Source of the DNA: Chloroflexota bacterium
GTDB taxonomy: Bacteria > Chloroflexota > Anaerolineae > Anaerolineales > Villigracilaceae
Length of the DNA: 44,364 nt
Direction of reading: 5' to 3'
Assembly: GCA_016234535.1 (NCBI GenBank)
Contig: JACRBH010000017.1
Location: 1-44,364, forward strand
Within the stretch, counting starts at the first letter, position 1. Each line of letters begins with the position of its first letter. Below are positions 15,403-24,633 of this stretch, one piece after another. The notes below the pieces were generated by a model that saw nothing but the letters and a program-made list of their open reading frames with translations, had not been told where the DNA came from and made no database searches. Made by a program: the position numbers and the translations under genes.

Positions 15403-16542
15403 TTATCTTGCCAGGCCGAGTGAGTGCAGCAATCCTTTTAAGCACCCATCGCCGCTGGGGGGCGGCACCGGAGTTGTGCCATTGACTGTTATGCCAACCC
15501 CGGTCCAGCCGTTCTTGATTGCCAATTGCTCCAGGCTGTCAACGCCAAAAATTTCACCAGCAGTTTGAAAGGTAAGGTCGGCTGCATTTTGGAAGTTGGA
15601 GTTGCTGGTTAATTTATCGGTAAGGGTTTTGTACCAGATCTGCCCGGCTTTTTCCCAGGCATATCCGCCGATTTCGATGGCTGATAAATAAAATGCATGA
15701 TTGACAATACCGGAATTGATGTGAACGCCGCCATTATCCTGGCTGGTGGTGACGTAATCTTTCATGTGCGCGGGCTGCGGGTCTTTGCCAAGTACGGGAT
15801 CATTATATGCGGTGCCGGGCGCTTTCATCGAGCGGATGCCGACACCATTCACGTTGGTTGTGAATAGCCCTTCGCCGATGATCCAATCTGCGTCGGCGGC
15901 GGTTTGACCGCGTTGATATTGCTTGACGAGCGAGCCAAAGATATCTGATATGGCTTCATTGAGCGCGCCCTGCTGATTTCTATATACAAGGTTTGCTTCA
16001 AATTGTGTGACGCCATGTGTCAACTCGTGACCGATCACATCAAGTGAAATTGTAAAGCGGTTGAATAGGCGTTCGGCTGGAGGCAGGTCCTCGTCCCCAT
16101 CTCCGTAAACCATTTGTTGGCCATCCCAGAAGGCGTTGTCGTAGCCCTTATCATAGTGGACGGTTGAATTGAGATTCATTCCATTATTGTCTATGGAGTT
16201 TCTGCCGAATGCAACTGAATATAAATCACGGGTTGCGCCGCTGCCATCGTAGGCTTCGTTTACCGCCACATCTGCAATGGGGGTGTCGCCTTCTTTTCGT
16301 GCGACTGTGCCGGGAAGTTTCGTGCCGAATTTTGCATCGTAGACTGTTCGTTGGGATGTCCCCGCGGCGGTGAAAGCCCCTCTTATCACTGCGGATGCCA
16401 CATTAACCCGCCTGTCGCGGATCTGGCTGGATGTGGACAGGGTTCGCGCGGCCATTTCGCGTTGAGCGTTTGATCCGTTTTGCGCCACCTGATCCAGCAT
16501 GTGCGGTGGAAGGATACAGAATATGGAATGACGATGGGACAT
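15403..16542 (-). CDS. Protealysin/thermolysin-like M4 metallopeptidase
   Basis: A 379-residue zinc protease. The active site is VIGHELTHGVTQFE (HELTH binds zinc) with the third ligand in GALNEAISDIFG. Further marks are VHINSGIVNHAFYLSA and the substrate-cleft Asn/Tyr region. The N-terminus HSIFCILPPHMLDQVA is the short protealysin-type propeptide with its conserved Cys, and no signal peptide is seen, also as in protealysin. I start at ATG 16542, preceded by TAGGAGG; the open frame runs 18 codons further. The final 20 residues contain a GDGCLKGL stretch. The inhibitor gene follows directly. Confidence 0.93.
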   Translation of the reverse strand: MSHRHSIFCILPPHMLDQVAQNGSNAQREMAARTLSTSSQIRDRRVNVASAVIRGAFTAAGTSQRTVYDAKFGTKLPGTVARKEGDTPIADVAVNEAYDGSGATRDLYSVAFGRNSIDNNGMNLNSTVHYDKGYDNAFWDGQQMVYGDGDEDLPPAERLFNRFTISLDVIGHELTHGVTQFEANLVYRNQQGALNEAISDIFGSLVKQYQRGQTAADADWIIGEGLFTTNVNGVGIRSMKAPGTAYNDPVLGKDPQPAHMKDYVTTSQDNGGVHINSGIVNHAFYLSAIEIGGYAWEKAGQIWYKTLTDKLTSNSNFQNAADLTFQTAGEIFGVDSLEQLAIKNGWTGVGITVNGTTPVPPPSGDGCLKGLLHSLGLAR

Positions 16543-16781
16543 ACTACCTCCTAATATAATTTGGCGACATAATGTGCTGCATAAATAACCAACCATGATT
16601 TGTGGCTTTTTCTCGTAATGCCTTCCAGCAGGTTTGGAAATTTATACAACAAGCGACGAACTAATAAGAGTATACAACTCCGAATTAGTCTTTGCAAGTG
16701 CCAATCCCCAGTAAAATCCTCTCTGGATTACAATAAGCGAAATTCTTATTTCCCTTTAGATGTTTAGGAGTGAGGTGTCAA

Positions 16782-17024
16782 ATGCAAACTGTTCAGATCG
16801 TTACCGGTTATCTTTTTCTTGTCGTTGGAGCGGGGATGGAGGTTGTCTCAGTGCTGGTTTGGTTGGGCGTTCTAAAGCCGCTCAATAACATGCAGGCGCT
16901 GCATTCTGTTTCGTTTTGGGATGTGCTGCTTGAGCTTGCCAAGCGTGCCCCCTGGCCGGCTGTCGTTGGCCTGCTTATGATCTATGCCGGGTTGAAACTG
17001 ATTGGCGTAGTTCTTCCGTTTTAG
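16782..17024 (+). CDS. Small two-helix membrane protein
   Basis: An 80-residue protein with two clear membrane helices (VTGYLFLVVGAGMEVVSVLV and AVVGLLMIYAGLKLIGVVL) joined by a polar loop. An upstream in-frame ATG exists at 16770, but GGAGTGAGG at 16767-16775 precedes ATG 16782 at good spacing. I do not recognise a family. It is monocistronic, with a hairpin about 65 bp downstream. Confidence 0.6.
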   Translation: MQTVQIVTGYLFLVVGAGMEVVSVLVWLGVLKPLNNMQALHSVSFWDVLLELAKRAPWPAVVGLLMIYAGLKLIGVVLPF

Positions 17025-17090
17025 CAGGAGTAGGTTCGTTTGCGAAACAGGGTGGATATTTGCATAAGCTGATAATTGATATTCCAGGGA

Positions 17091-17126
17091 AATACGCCAG
17101 TTTCCGGTTATGGCAACTGGCGTATT
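17091..17126 (+). terminator. Hairpin after the small membrane protein gene
   Basis: AATACGCCAGTT (17091-17102) and AACTGGCGTATT (17115-17126) form a perfect 12-bp stem. The following ATTTG run is only weakly T-rich. Confidence 0.6.
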
Positions 17127-17142
17127 ATTTGTAAGGCGGAAA

Positions 17143-17172
17143 TTTACAATCCCCTCAAATCTATGCTAAAAT
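17143..17172 (+). promoter_or_regulatory. Predicted promoter of prfC
   Basis: TTTACA at 17143-17148 and TAAAAT at 17167-17172 are spaced by 18 bp, about 35 bp before the prfC start. This is a reasonable sigma-70-type match. Confidence 0.55.
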
Positions 17173-17206
17173 TCCGAGCCTTATGTAAAAGCTTGGAGAA
17201 AAACGT

Positions 17207-18829
17207 ATGCAAGATGAAAGTTTGATAATCAACACCGTTCAGAGCGTTTCCCTGAACGAATCGATTGCGGCTCGCCGCACTTTTGCCATTATTTCACACC
17301 CGGATGCAGGCAAGACCACGCTGACTGAAAAACTGCTTTTGTATGGCAATGCCATTGAATTGGCTGGTAATGTCCGCGCGCGCAAGAATCAACGTGCCAC
17401 CACCTCTGACTGGATGGAGATGGAGCGTGAGCGCGGCATTTCCATTACCTCCACCATTCTGCAATTTCCTTATAGAGAACACATTGTCAATCTTTTAGAC
17501 ACTCCCGGACATCAGGATTTTTCCGAGGATACCTATCGCACCCTGTCTGCTGTGGATAGCGCTGTGATGGTGATCGACGCGGCTAAAGGTATCGAACCGC
17601 AAACGCTTAAGTTGTTTGAGGTTTGCCGCAAACGCGGAATCCCCATCTTTACCTTCATCAACAAAATGGACCGTCCCGCCCGCGACCCGCTTGATCTGTT
17701 GGATGAGATCAAAAAGGTTTTGGGCATGGAACCAATTCCCATGAACTGGCCAATTGGCGATGGCCCCGATTTTCGTGGAGTCTATGACCGCGTCAGGAAA
17801 GATGTTCACTTGTTCGAGCGCACCGAACGCAATGAACGCATGGCTCCTGAAGTGGTCGTACCGCTTGAGCATCTTGCGCAAAATAAAGTTTTATCCAAAG
17901 CCCGTCTTGATCATCTCGTGGAAAGCATTCATCTGCTGGATGAGGTGGGCGTTATCTTCGATCATGAAAGCGTATTGAACGAAATTCAAACGCCGGTGTT
18001 CTTTGGCAGCGCGGTCACCAATTTCGGCGTGCGATTGTTCCTGGATGCCTTCGTGAATATCGCCCCGCCTCCTCAGCCTTATCAAAGTGACGCTGGGACG
18101 ATCTCTCCGGATGCGCAGGATTTCTCTGGTTTTGTTTTCAAAATTCAAGCCAACATGAATCCCAAGCATCGTGACAGCGTCGCCTTTTTGCGAATATGTT
18201 CCGGGCGCTTTGAGCGCGGCATGGATCTTGTCCACGCACAATCGGGCAAGACTCTGCGGCTGCTTCGTCCATATAAATTATTTGCCAGTGAACGTGAGAT
18301 CATTGACGAAGCCTTTCCCGGCGATGTGCTTGGTCTTCCGAACAATGGTGATTTCGCCATCGGTGATACGCTTTGCTCCGGCGCACCGTTTCGCTTTGCA
18401 TCCATTCCGCGCTTTCAGCCTGAGCATTTTGCCCTGCTGCGAAACACTGATCTTGGAAAGCAAAAACAATTTTCCAAGGGTCTTGGACAACTCGAAAGTG
18501 AAGGCGCGGTTCAAGTGCTTTATAACTTAAATGCTTTCAAGCGCGAGCCGATCCTTGCTGTTGTTGGTCAATTGCAATTCGATGTTGTCCAGGCCAGGTT
18601 GAGGGCGGAATATAACGTTCCCACCGAACTCGAAAGATTGCCGCATGTTTTAATGCGCTGGATCAAAGGCCCTGAGGCCGCAATCGAAAAGCTTCCAAAC
18701 CGCGGCGAGGTCATCATTGCGCGTGATTCACGTGATGGCTGGGTCGCGCTTTTTAGTTCCACGTTTTTTCTGAAACATTACACCGAGAAGAATCCAGAAT
18801 TACGCTTTGTGGAAATCGATGCGGATTAA
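17207..18829 (+). CDS. prfC: Peptide chain release factor 3
   Basis: A 540-residue translational GTPase that recycles RF1/RF2 from the ribosome after termination. The P-loop is SHPDAGKTT, with switch I RATTSDWMEMERERGISI, DTPGHQDF as G3, NKMDRPARDP as G4, and an EF-Tu-like domain 2 beginning near VFKIQANMNPKHRD. The phrase VRARKNQRATTSDWMEMERE is diagnostic for RF3 against EF-G. The C-terminal domain 3 includes VLYNLNAFKREPILAVVGQLQFDV. Length agrees with the family (about 530). GGAGAAAA precedes the ATG. Confidence 0.97.
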   Translation: MQDESLIINTVQSVSLNESIAARRTFAIISHPDAGKTTLTEKLLLYGNAIELAGNVRARKNQRATTSDWMEMERERGISITSTILQFPYREHIVNLLDTPGHQDFSEDTYRTLSAVDSAVMVIDAAKGIEPQTLKLFEVCRKRGIPIFTFINKMDRPARDPLDLLDEIKKVLGMEPIPMNWPIGDGPDFRGVYDRVRKDVHLFERTERNERMAPEVVVPLEHLAQNKVLSKARLDHLVESIHLLDEVGVIFDHESVLNEIQTPVFFGSAVTNFGVRLFLDAFVNIAPPPQPYQSDAGTISPDAQDFSGFVFKIQANMNPKHRDSVAFLRICSGRFERGMDLVHAQSGKTLRLLRPYKLFASEREIIDEAFPGDVLGLPNNGDFAIGDTLCSGAPFRFASIPRFQPEHFALLRNTDLGKQKQFSKGLGQLESEGAVQVLYNLNAFKREPILAVVGQLQFDVVQARLRAEYNVPTELERLPHVLMRWIKGPEAAIEKLPNRGEVIIARDSRDGWVALFSSTFFLKHYTEKNPELRFVEIDAD

Positions 18830-18931
18830 TTACCGGCGCAGAGAATGATTCTGACGGGCAGGCAGTTTCCAGTTAAATGAGGATGCGCGCTTCACCTCCT
18901 ACCTGTGAATTGGTCAGCGATTCTATTTTTC

Positions 18932-18960
18932 TTGTCCACGCTGTGAGAGCCGTATATAAT
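18932..18960 (+). promoter_or_regulatory. Predicted promoter of tpx
   Basis: TTGTCC at 18932-18937, 17 bp, TATAAT at 18955-18960, about 48 bp before the tpx start. No OxyR- or PerR-like dyad was obvious to me. Confidence 0.7.
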
Positions 18961-19008
18961 CACGTAAGAGTTTGCGATCAACGATGTTCTTAATAACAAG
19001 GAGAAAGT

Positions 19009-19533
19009 ATGACAACTGTTCGTACCGATGTAATTAAACTTGGGGACAAGTTTGCAACTTTACTTGGCGATGATGTAAAGGTCGGTCAGGCCGCGCCAGA
19101 ATTTACCTGCGTGATTCCAGGCTGGAAACCCGTCAACCCCATTGAAGAATCAAAGGGCAGGGTGATCATTTTATCGGCAGTGCCTTCGCTCGATACAGAA
19201 GTATGTGACCGCGAGACGCGCCGCTTCAATGTTGAGGCGGCTAATTTGAGTGACGACATCGTCATCTACACCATCAGCACCGATTTCCCGATGGCGCAAA
19301 AACGCTGGTGCGGCGCGGCAGGCGTGGACAAGGTGAAAGTCGTTTCGGATGTGGTTGAGACCGATTTCGGCCTGAAATATGGCGTGCTTATCAAGGAACG
19401 CCGATACCTGCGCCGCTCAGTATTCATCATTGGGCGTGACGGAAAATTAACGTACGTGAATTATCTGCCTGTACTCAGCGAAGAACCGAACTATGATGAG
19501 GTTATCGCAGCCGCAAAGGAAGCGTTGAAGTAA
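19009..19533 (+). CDS. tpx: Thiol peroxidase (atypical 2-Cys peroxiredoxin)
   Basis: A 174-residue peroxiredoxin that reduces peroxides using thioredoxin. The peroxidatic Cys66 lies in SAVPSLDTEVCDRETRRFN, the Tpx signature. The resolving Cys101 is in QKRWCGAAG. GDKFATLLGDDVKVGQAAPEF matches the family opening. AAGGAG lies just before the ATG, and a strong terminator follows, so it is monocistronic. Confidence 0.95.
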   Translation: MTTVRTDVIKLGDKFATLLGDDVKVGQAAPEFTCVIPGWKPVNPIEESKGRVIILSAVPSLDTEVCDRETRRFNVEAANLSDDIVIYTISTDFPMAQKRWCGAAGVDKVKVVSDVVETDFGLKYGVLIKERRYLRRSVFIIGRDGKLTYVNYLPVLSEEPNYDEVIAAAKEALK

Positions 19534-19565
19534 TACCCTTTTAGCTGCTTACCGGTGTGAATGCA

Positions 19566-19598
19566 AAAGCGGCCCATCATCTAATGGGCCGCTTTCTT
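19566..19598 (+). terminator. Terminator of tpx
   Basis: AAAGCGGCCCAT (19566-19577) pairs perfectly with ATGGGCCGCTTT (19584-19595), followed by a short T-rich end. Confidence 0.85.
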
Positions 19599-19621
19599 AA
19601 ATTCAGTAAATCACAAATTAA

Positions 19622-19683
19622 GTGGAATGCAGACTTTAGTCTGCATTCTTACAGAGGCAAAGCGGACTGAAGTCCGCGCTCCA
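19622..19683. repeat. REP-like double palindrome, copy 2
   Basis: Two hairpins: GCAGACTTTAGTCTGC, then GCGGACTGAAGTCCGC, with the same order and spacing as copy 1. In the first stem the third pair is A-T instead of G-C on both arms, a compensatory change. Confidence 0.75.
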
Positions 19684-19723
19684 GAGCAAATTCGTGATTT
19701 ACTGAAATTGATTTAAGATGAGT

Positions 19724-20916
19724 TTATTTAGTAATTTCGTCGGACACATCCTCATCGAAATCATCGTCAAAAAAGTCGTCATCATATAGCGTATCTTCCT
19801 CAAGATCATTCGGGGTGATGATTTCCAAATCCACACGGTTTTCTTCAAAGGCGGAGTCTATGGTTTCCAGGGCGTCTTCAACTGCATCCATCTTGCGCAG
19901 GAACGTAATGAGATAGCGTTCACTGTGGTGTCAAAAACTTTCCTGTTGTTCAATATCTTTTCGAAACCAGTGATGATTTTGTTCTCCATGGCCTCGTTAT
20001 CTTCCGTCAGGTTGTACAGGGCTTCGGCGGCGAGGCCGCGTTGTTTTGCAGAGGCGGATGAATCTTCAAGGATCATCCATAGTGACGGCTCAACTTCCAG
20101 TCCCATATCAGCCCAAATGTGAGGCAGGTGATCGGAAAGCCAGTCATTTTCAAGATTTGCAAGTTGTGCCAGTGCAGGTGCGGAATCCCACGCCTTTAAA
20201 TTTCCAAGCGCATGGATGGCGTGCCAGGATGCCCAGCTTGATCTTTCAGAGGGCCAGCCATTGAGCAGGTTGGGGTCAAGCGCCATACGAGTCAGCGCTG
20301 GTATGAGTTTTTTCCATTGCAGATATTTAGACTCGTCCTCAAAGTCGTGAGATCTTTTTAAATCATCTCCCCATTCGAGCAATTCATTAATTGGCGCAGG
20401 GTATGATGCAATTTGGGTATTGGCGAACTCCGCAGGGCGCAGAGGTATGGCTGGAGGGGTAATATCATCCCATTCACGCCAACCCGTGAGCAGGAAATCC
20501 GTCACTTCTGCATTTTCGCCATTAATATATTGCTCGGCATAAACATGAAGTAAATCCTTCATTTCCTTTGAAGAATAAAACTTCAGGCCTGCGCCGAATC
20601 GGGCATAACGTTGACGGTACTCACGGTAACTTCGGGCTTCGTTTGCAATGAGAGGCGGCAAATTCATTACAGAGTCGATCATTTTTATCGCGCGTTCGAC
20701 CTCTTCCTGGCCATATTTTTTATATAACGCTTGCGCGCGCGGACGCTCCGGGTCCACCTTCATAACCATCATTTTGATTAATTCCGCAGAAACTTCCTGG
20801 CGCAGGCGGATGATGGCTTCCCTTTCTTCCGGCGAAGGATATCCTGTGCGGTGCTTGAGCCATTCAATTTGGTGTGAATTTGTTTGCCCTGCTGAATGTC
20901 GTTTGCGTTTGCTCAT
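19724..20916 (-). CDS. Unrecognised protein with a frameshift near its C-terminus
   Basis: The main frame (20916 down to 19858) encodes 352 residues, starting MSKRKRHSAGQ after AGAAAGAAGG. From about 19933 to 19922 the sense of the sequence moves to the -1 frame. That frame continues ERYLITFLRKMDAVEDAL..., ending in a strongly acidic tail and a stop at 19724-19726, whereas the main frame ends in a nonsensical SLRSCARWMQLK. The whole protein would be about 395 residues. The middle is helical with repeat-like Ala/Leu segments (LIPALTRMA, WHAIHALGNLKAWDSAPALAQLANLE), suggesting HEAT-like repeats. The acidic tail resembles that of the next gene. I cannot tell mutation from sequencing error. Function unknown. 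Confidence 0.65.
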
Positions 20917-20947
20917 GCTGGCGGCCTTCTTTCTGATAATTTAAAAA

Positions 20948-21322
20948 CTAAAACGGAATTTCATCATCGTCTGATTCTGTGAAATCAAAATCGTCTTCAT
21001 CAAACTCGTCGTCCACCCAATCGTTCTCGTCAATCCAGTCAATAACCGTGCCGCCGCTTTCAGGGTAGTATGGGCTCACAAGGTAGTTCATGCCATGTTC
21101 CCAGGTTACGCGGAAATCCTTGACAATGAACTTTTTATTCGCGTGCATATCCTCCAGTTCATCGGTTAACTTTGGAATGGGTGAAAATGGATACAGCTGT
21201 TCAAGCACGATTTCCTTATCCTCTTCAGGGATGATGAATTCCTCCACACTTGTCCCATCGCGGAAATACATTGGGCGGGTTGGGTAGGGGAGTCGTTCTT
21301 CAATGGGCATTTCTTCGCTCAT
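20948..21322 (-). CDS. Unrecognised small acidic protein
   Basis: A 124-residue protein that ends in a run of Asp/Glu (DWVDDEFDEDDFDF and on to DDDEIPF). The N-terminal two thirds are moderately charged, with a likely α/β segment (EEFIIPEEDKEIVLEQLYPFSPIPKL). It precedes the frameshifted gene by 31 bp and shares its acidic tail style, so the two probably form an operon. GGAGGCAAAAAAACC precedes the ATG. No family recognised. Confidence 0.7.
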   Translation of the reverse strand: MSEEMPIEERLPYPTRPMYFRDGTSVEEFIIPEEDKEIVLEQLYPFSPIPKLTDELEDMHANKKFIVKDFRVTWEHGMNYLVSPYYPESGGTVIDWIDENDWVDDEFDEDDFDFTESDDDEIPF

Positions 21323-21384
21323 GGTTTTTTTGCCTCCTTTGGAATTTGTATAACTTTGCGGGTAAACTCAGCGTTTCGATTTTA

Positions 21385-22329
21385 CTATTGCCACGGCAAT
21401 TTGCCCAAATCCACATTGCCACCGCTGATGATGATTCCTACCTTGAGTCCGCTCAAATCAATTTTCTTTTCCCACAAAACACCAATAGCTACAGCGGACG
21501 ATGGTTCGATAATAATTTTTGCACGCTCCCAAATATACTTCATTGATTCAATAATTCCCTTTTCGCTGACTGTGACGATCTGCTCGACGCGTTGTTGAAT
21601 GATCGGAAAGGTCAGTGTGCCAAGTGAGGTCAGCAAGCCGTCTGCAATGGTTTTGGGATTCATGGATGGAATAATTTCGCCGATCATCATCGAGCGATAA
21701 GCATCATCCGCTAATTCAGGTTCGCCCGCAATCACGCGGATCCCTTTTTGAATCTCTGTTGCCGCAATGGCTGTGCCGCTCAATAAACCGCCGCCGCCGA
21801 CGGGGGCGATAATTACATCCAGATTGGGGACGTCCTCCAACAATTCCAACGCCGCTGTGCCTTGACCTGTTATCACGCGCTCATCATTATATGGATGAAC
21901 AACGGTCGCACCCGTATCGAGCCTGATCCTGTCTAATGTACTTTCTCTCGCTTCGAGTGTTGGCTCACAAAACGTGATCAGGCCGCCGTAGCCTGCCACT
22001 GCATTCTTCTTCACGGATGGTGCGTTGTTCGGCATGACAATGTATGCGGGGATTCCGCGCAATTTCGCCGCCAGTGCCAATGCCGCCGCATGATTGCCCG
22101 ACGAATGCGTGCAGACTCCGCGCGCGGCTTCTTCATCTGTCAACGAATAAACGGCATTGCACGCGCCGCGAAATTTGAATGCGCCAACTTTTTGCATGTT
22201 CTCGCATTTGAGAAATACTTTTGCGCCCACCTGCTGATTCAAACTTTCGTTGGTCAATACAGGCGTGCGGTGTGCGTAGGGACGAATCCGCTCTGCGGCC
22301 CGGCGAATATTATCGAGTGTGACAGTCAT
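21385..22329 (-). CDS. Serine/threonine dehydratase-like PLP enzyme
   Basis: A 314-residue fold-type II PLP enzyme. The PLP lysine is Lys52 in GAFKFRGACNAV, the phosphate and substrate loop is SSGNHAAA, and the glycine loop is PVGGGGLLSG. SGGNVDL near the end is the family tail. There is no ACT regulatory domain, as in catabolic threonine dehydratases, serine racemases and 3-hydroxyaspartate dehydratases, among which I cannot choose. Likely chemistry is β-elimination of a hydroxy amino acid to a keto acid plus ammonia. It ends the minus-strand catabolic run, with a palindromic repeat between it and the transporter. Confidence 0.88.
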   Translation of the reverse strand: MTVTLDNIRRAAERIRPYAHRTPVLTNESLNQQVGAKVFLKCENMQKVGAFKFRGACNAVYSLTDEEAARGVCTHSSGNHAAALALAAKLRGIPAYIVMPNNAPSVKKNAVAGYGGLITFCEPTLEARESTLDRIRLDTGATVVHPYNDERVITGQGTAALELLEDVPNLDVIIAPVGGGGLLSGTAIAATEIQKGIRVIAGEPELADDAYRSMMIGEIIPSMNPKTIADGLLTSLGTLTFPIIQQRVEQIVTVSEKGIIESMKYIWERAKIIIEPSSAVAIGVLWEKKIDLSGLKVGIIISGGNVDLGKLPWQ

Positions 22330-22342
22330 AAGATTTCCTAAT

Positions 22343-22383
22343 GCATTGCTTCTGGCGGCGCTCTTCCGCCCGAAGCAATGACG
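22343..22383. repeat. CGTCATTGCGAG-family repeat, short copy
   Basis: GCATTGCTTC at the left and GAAGCAATGACG at the right are inverted around a GGCGG..CCGCC core. It is half the length of the other copies and lies between the dehydratase and transporter genes. Confidence 0.6.
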
Positions 22384-22386
22384 ATT

Positions 22387-23598
22387 TTATTTTTGGATGA
22401 GTTCCTGCGGATCTTTCATCCATGAAACCAGGAATATGCTGATAATCAGCAGTCCAGCTGCAAATAATAACGCCGGTGTAAATGTTCCATCCGAGTTTTT
22501 CAAAGCTTCCATAATGAACACGAAAACCACCGAGGCCTGACCAAAGAGTTGGATCAATCCATTGGATGTACCTTCGGGCGTGGGGTGTGTCACTTCGGCC
22601 GCGTACTGCATGGCAATCGGCATTGCGCTTGTCAGGAAGAACCCCAAAACGAAAGCAGACGAAAATAGCAGGATCGCAGATGTGGCGAAGGTCAGACCGA
22701 TCAGGCCGGGAACGGCGCCGATGAATGCGACATAAAGATACATCTGTCGCTTGCGCTGTTTGTCGGAGAGCGCAGGAATAACTACCGCGCCGATCACGCC
22801 GCCGAGGATCATCAATGCGCCAAGCGTGCCTGCGTCTGTGGGTGTGAATCCACGCGGGCGGATGATGCTCTCGACCCATGTGGTAATGCCGTTGAATATT
22901 CCAAGCCCGATAAAAGCTATTGCAAGATCGAACCAAAATGCCTTAATAGTTAATGCATGTTTCAACCCGTCCAGCATTAAGGCGCGAGCTTCCTTTCCTG
23001 GCGGGCAGGGCGGAGTTGGTGGAGTCTCACGCGATAGGATTATAAACAAAACGGCAGAGACCGCAGCGATGACGCCGTAATAAAGTTGGATGGTTGGAAT
23101 GGACATGCTTTCCATGAAGATAGGCGTCAGGATCATTCCCAATGCAGTGCCGACAAGGCTTGCCAGCGTTACCAGCCCAACCGCGGTGGCGCGTTCTTCA
23201 AGCGCAAACCAATTGGCAGGGACTTTCGTCCATGTGTTGAGTAGAAAAGGCTGGGCGGCGGCGATTCCAAAAGTGCTCCACAAAACCAGTGTGTAATTTG
23301 CGCCGGCCATTCCGCGCATGATGCCGAAAATGCCCATCATGATTGCGCCAATACTGACCGCCAATCGAAAGCCATACGTATCGATGACCCATGAAACAGG
23401 GATGGATAGCGGAATGAAAGCGATCATGAACGACATGGACAATAATCCAATTTGCAGATCGTCCACTCCATAAAACGCGGCTGCGGGACCTGTGATTGGC
23501 GCATAAGAAATCCACAGGATTTGAATGGTGATATTGACGAGCATAAAAACAGCCAGCACCACCCAGCGATAGGGATAGATCTTGTATTGTGTTGTCAT
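22387..23598 (-). CDS. Major facilitator superfamily transporter
   Basis: A 403-residue protein with 12 predicted membrane helices in two halves. The A-like loop after helix 2 is WVIDTYGFRLAVSIGA, and a long cytoplasmic loop between halves (SRETPPTPPCPPGKEARA) is Pro-rich. I start at ATG 23598 (AAGGAAAA before it); the open frame extends 29 codons up, but that stretch is repeat sequence. The start YPYRWVVLAVFMLVNI is common in MFS carriers of carboxylates and small organic acids. In this island it probably imports the substrate. Confidence 0.88.
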   Translation of the reverse strand: MTTQYKIYPYRWVVLAVFMLVNITIQILWISYAPITGPAAAFYGVDDLQIGLLSMSFMIAFIPLSIPVSWVIDTYGFRLAVSIGAIMMGIFGIMRGMAGANYTLVLWSTFGIAAAQPFLLNTWTKVPANWFALEERATAVGLVTLASLVGTALGMILTPIFMESMSIPTIQLYYGVIAAVSAVLFIILSRETPPTPPCPPGKEARALMLDGLKHALTIKAFWFDLAIAFIGLGIFNGITTWVESIIRPRGFTPTDAGTLGALMILGGVIGAVVIPALSDKQRKRQMYLYVAFIGAVPGLIGLTFATSAILLFSSAFVLGFFLTSAMPIAMQYAAEVTHPTPEGTSNGLIQLFGQASVVFVFIMEALKNSDGTFTPALLFAAGLLIISIFLVSWMKDPQELIQK

Positions 23599-23613
23599 GA
23601 TTTTCCTTTTTTT

Positions 23614-23709
23614 GTCATTGCGAGGAGGGTGCTTTTCCCGACGGAGCAATCTCCAACCTGATGAGTAGTTTGCTTTGTCGCTCACTAACGTTCGCTCCTC
23701 GCAATGACG
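23614..23709. repeat. CGTCATTGCGAG-family palindromic repeat
   Basis: It begins GTCATTGCGAGG and ends CCTCGCAATGACGG, with the internal GGAGCAATCTCC block typical of the family. It fills the 115-bp gap between the dehydrogenase and transporter genes. Confidence 0.8.
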
Positions 23710-23712
23710 GAG

Positions 23713-24633
23713 TTAATATCCTCTTTCAAAATCCACTTGATATTTCAAGGGCTTGCCTTCGATGAACAGCTTGTAGTTCTCGATAAACAATTTGGCAATA
23801 TCTACAGGCAGGCTTGGCGCGGAGGTGTGGAAGGTCATGAGCAGGTTTGGTGTCGTCCAAAATGGATGATCTTTTGGAAGCGGCTCCTGTTCAAATACAT
23901 CTAACACCGCGCCCGCGATTTTGTTCTGATTTAGGGCTTCGATTAAGGCTGATTCGTCCACTGTCTGTCCGCGCCCAACGTTGATGAAGACAGCATGAGA
24001 GGGAAGGGTGCTGAGTAAATCTGAATTTACAACTTTGCGCGTACCTGCCGTGTTGGGAAGTATGCTCACTAGATAATCAAGACCTTTGGCAAATTCGGAT
24101 AAATCTTGGCCGTGATAGTACACATCCACTTGAGTACTTGTTTCGCTTTCTCGTGTATAACCACGAACTGTCATACCGAAGAACTTTGCCGTACGCGCGA
24201 TCTCAGAGCCAATCGAGCCGACGCCAAGCAGTCCGATGGTTTTGCCTCGTAAGGTGCCGGTAAGGGAATGTTCCCATTGTTTCATTTGTTGTGCTTGGGC
24301 GCGTTGAAATATTTTTCTTTCGTGGGCAAGCAGATACCCAATGACATACTCAGACATGAGTCCGCCGAAGACGCCGCGCGCGTTGGTGACGCGAAACGTG
24401 TAATTGCGGCGCGAAGCGGAATCAAGCAAAGGCTCCACTCCAGCCCAAATGGACTGTGCCCAGATCAGAGCGGGGAGAGAAGCGAGCGCGGCCTTGATTC
24501 GGCTTGGTTCGCCCAAAACGATGTCCACATCTGGTGTGGGCTGAGTCGCAAATTCCAAATCAACAAGCCGCGCTTTTTCGATCAAAGCGCGGTACTCGTT
24601 TTCATCATGTGAAAGAATTAAAAGTCTATGCAT
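23713..24633 (-). CDS. D-2-hydroxyacid dehydrogenase
   Basis: A 306-residue NAD(P)-dependent oxidoreductase of the D-isomer-specific family. The nucleotide-binding motif is TIGLLGVGSIGSEIA near residue 140. The catalytic Arg is in NVGRGQTVDESALIEAL, the Glu in DVFEQEPLPKDHP and the His in LMTFHTSAPS. The N-terminal domain is short. It reduces a 2-keto acid to a D-2-hydroxy acid or runs the reverse. It overlaps the upstream aminotransferase gene by 8 bp, so the two are translationally coupled, suggesting that a keto acid made by the aminotransferase is its substrate. Confidence 0.9.
   Translation of the reverse strand: MHRLLILSHDENEYRALIEKARLVDLEFATQPTPDVDIVLGEPSRIKAALASLPALIWAQSIWAGVEPLLDSASRRNYTFRVTNARGVFGGLMSEYVIGYLLAHERKIFQRAQAQQMKQWEHSLTGTLRGKTIGLLGVGSIGSEIARTAKFFGMTVRGYTRESETSTQVDVYYHGQDLSEFAKGLDYLVSILPNTAGTRKVVNSDLLSTLPSHAVFINVGRGQTVDESALIEALNQNKIAGAVLDVFEQEPLPKDHPFWTTPNLLMTFHTSAPSLPVDIAKLFIENYKLFIEGKPLKYQVDFERGY

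Noticed and set aside
19858..20916. Programmed frameshifting in the unknown gene
   Set aside because: No slippery heptamer lies in the 12-base interval where the shift must occur, and the upstream T-run is outside it. A mutation or sequencing error is simpler.
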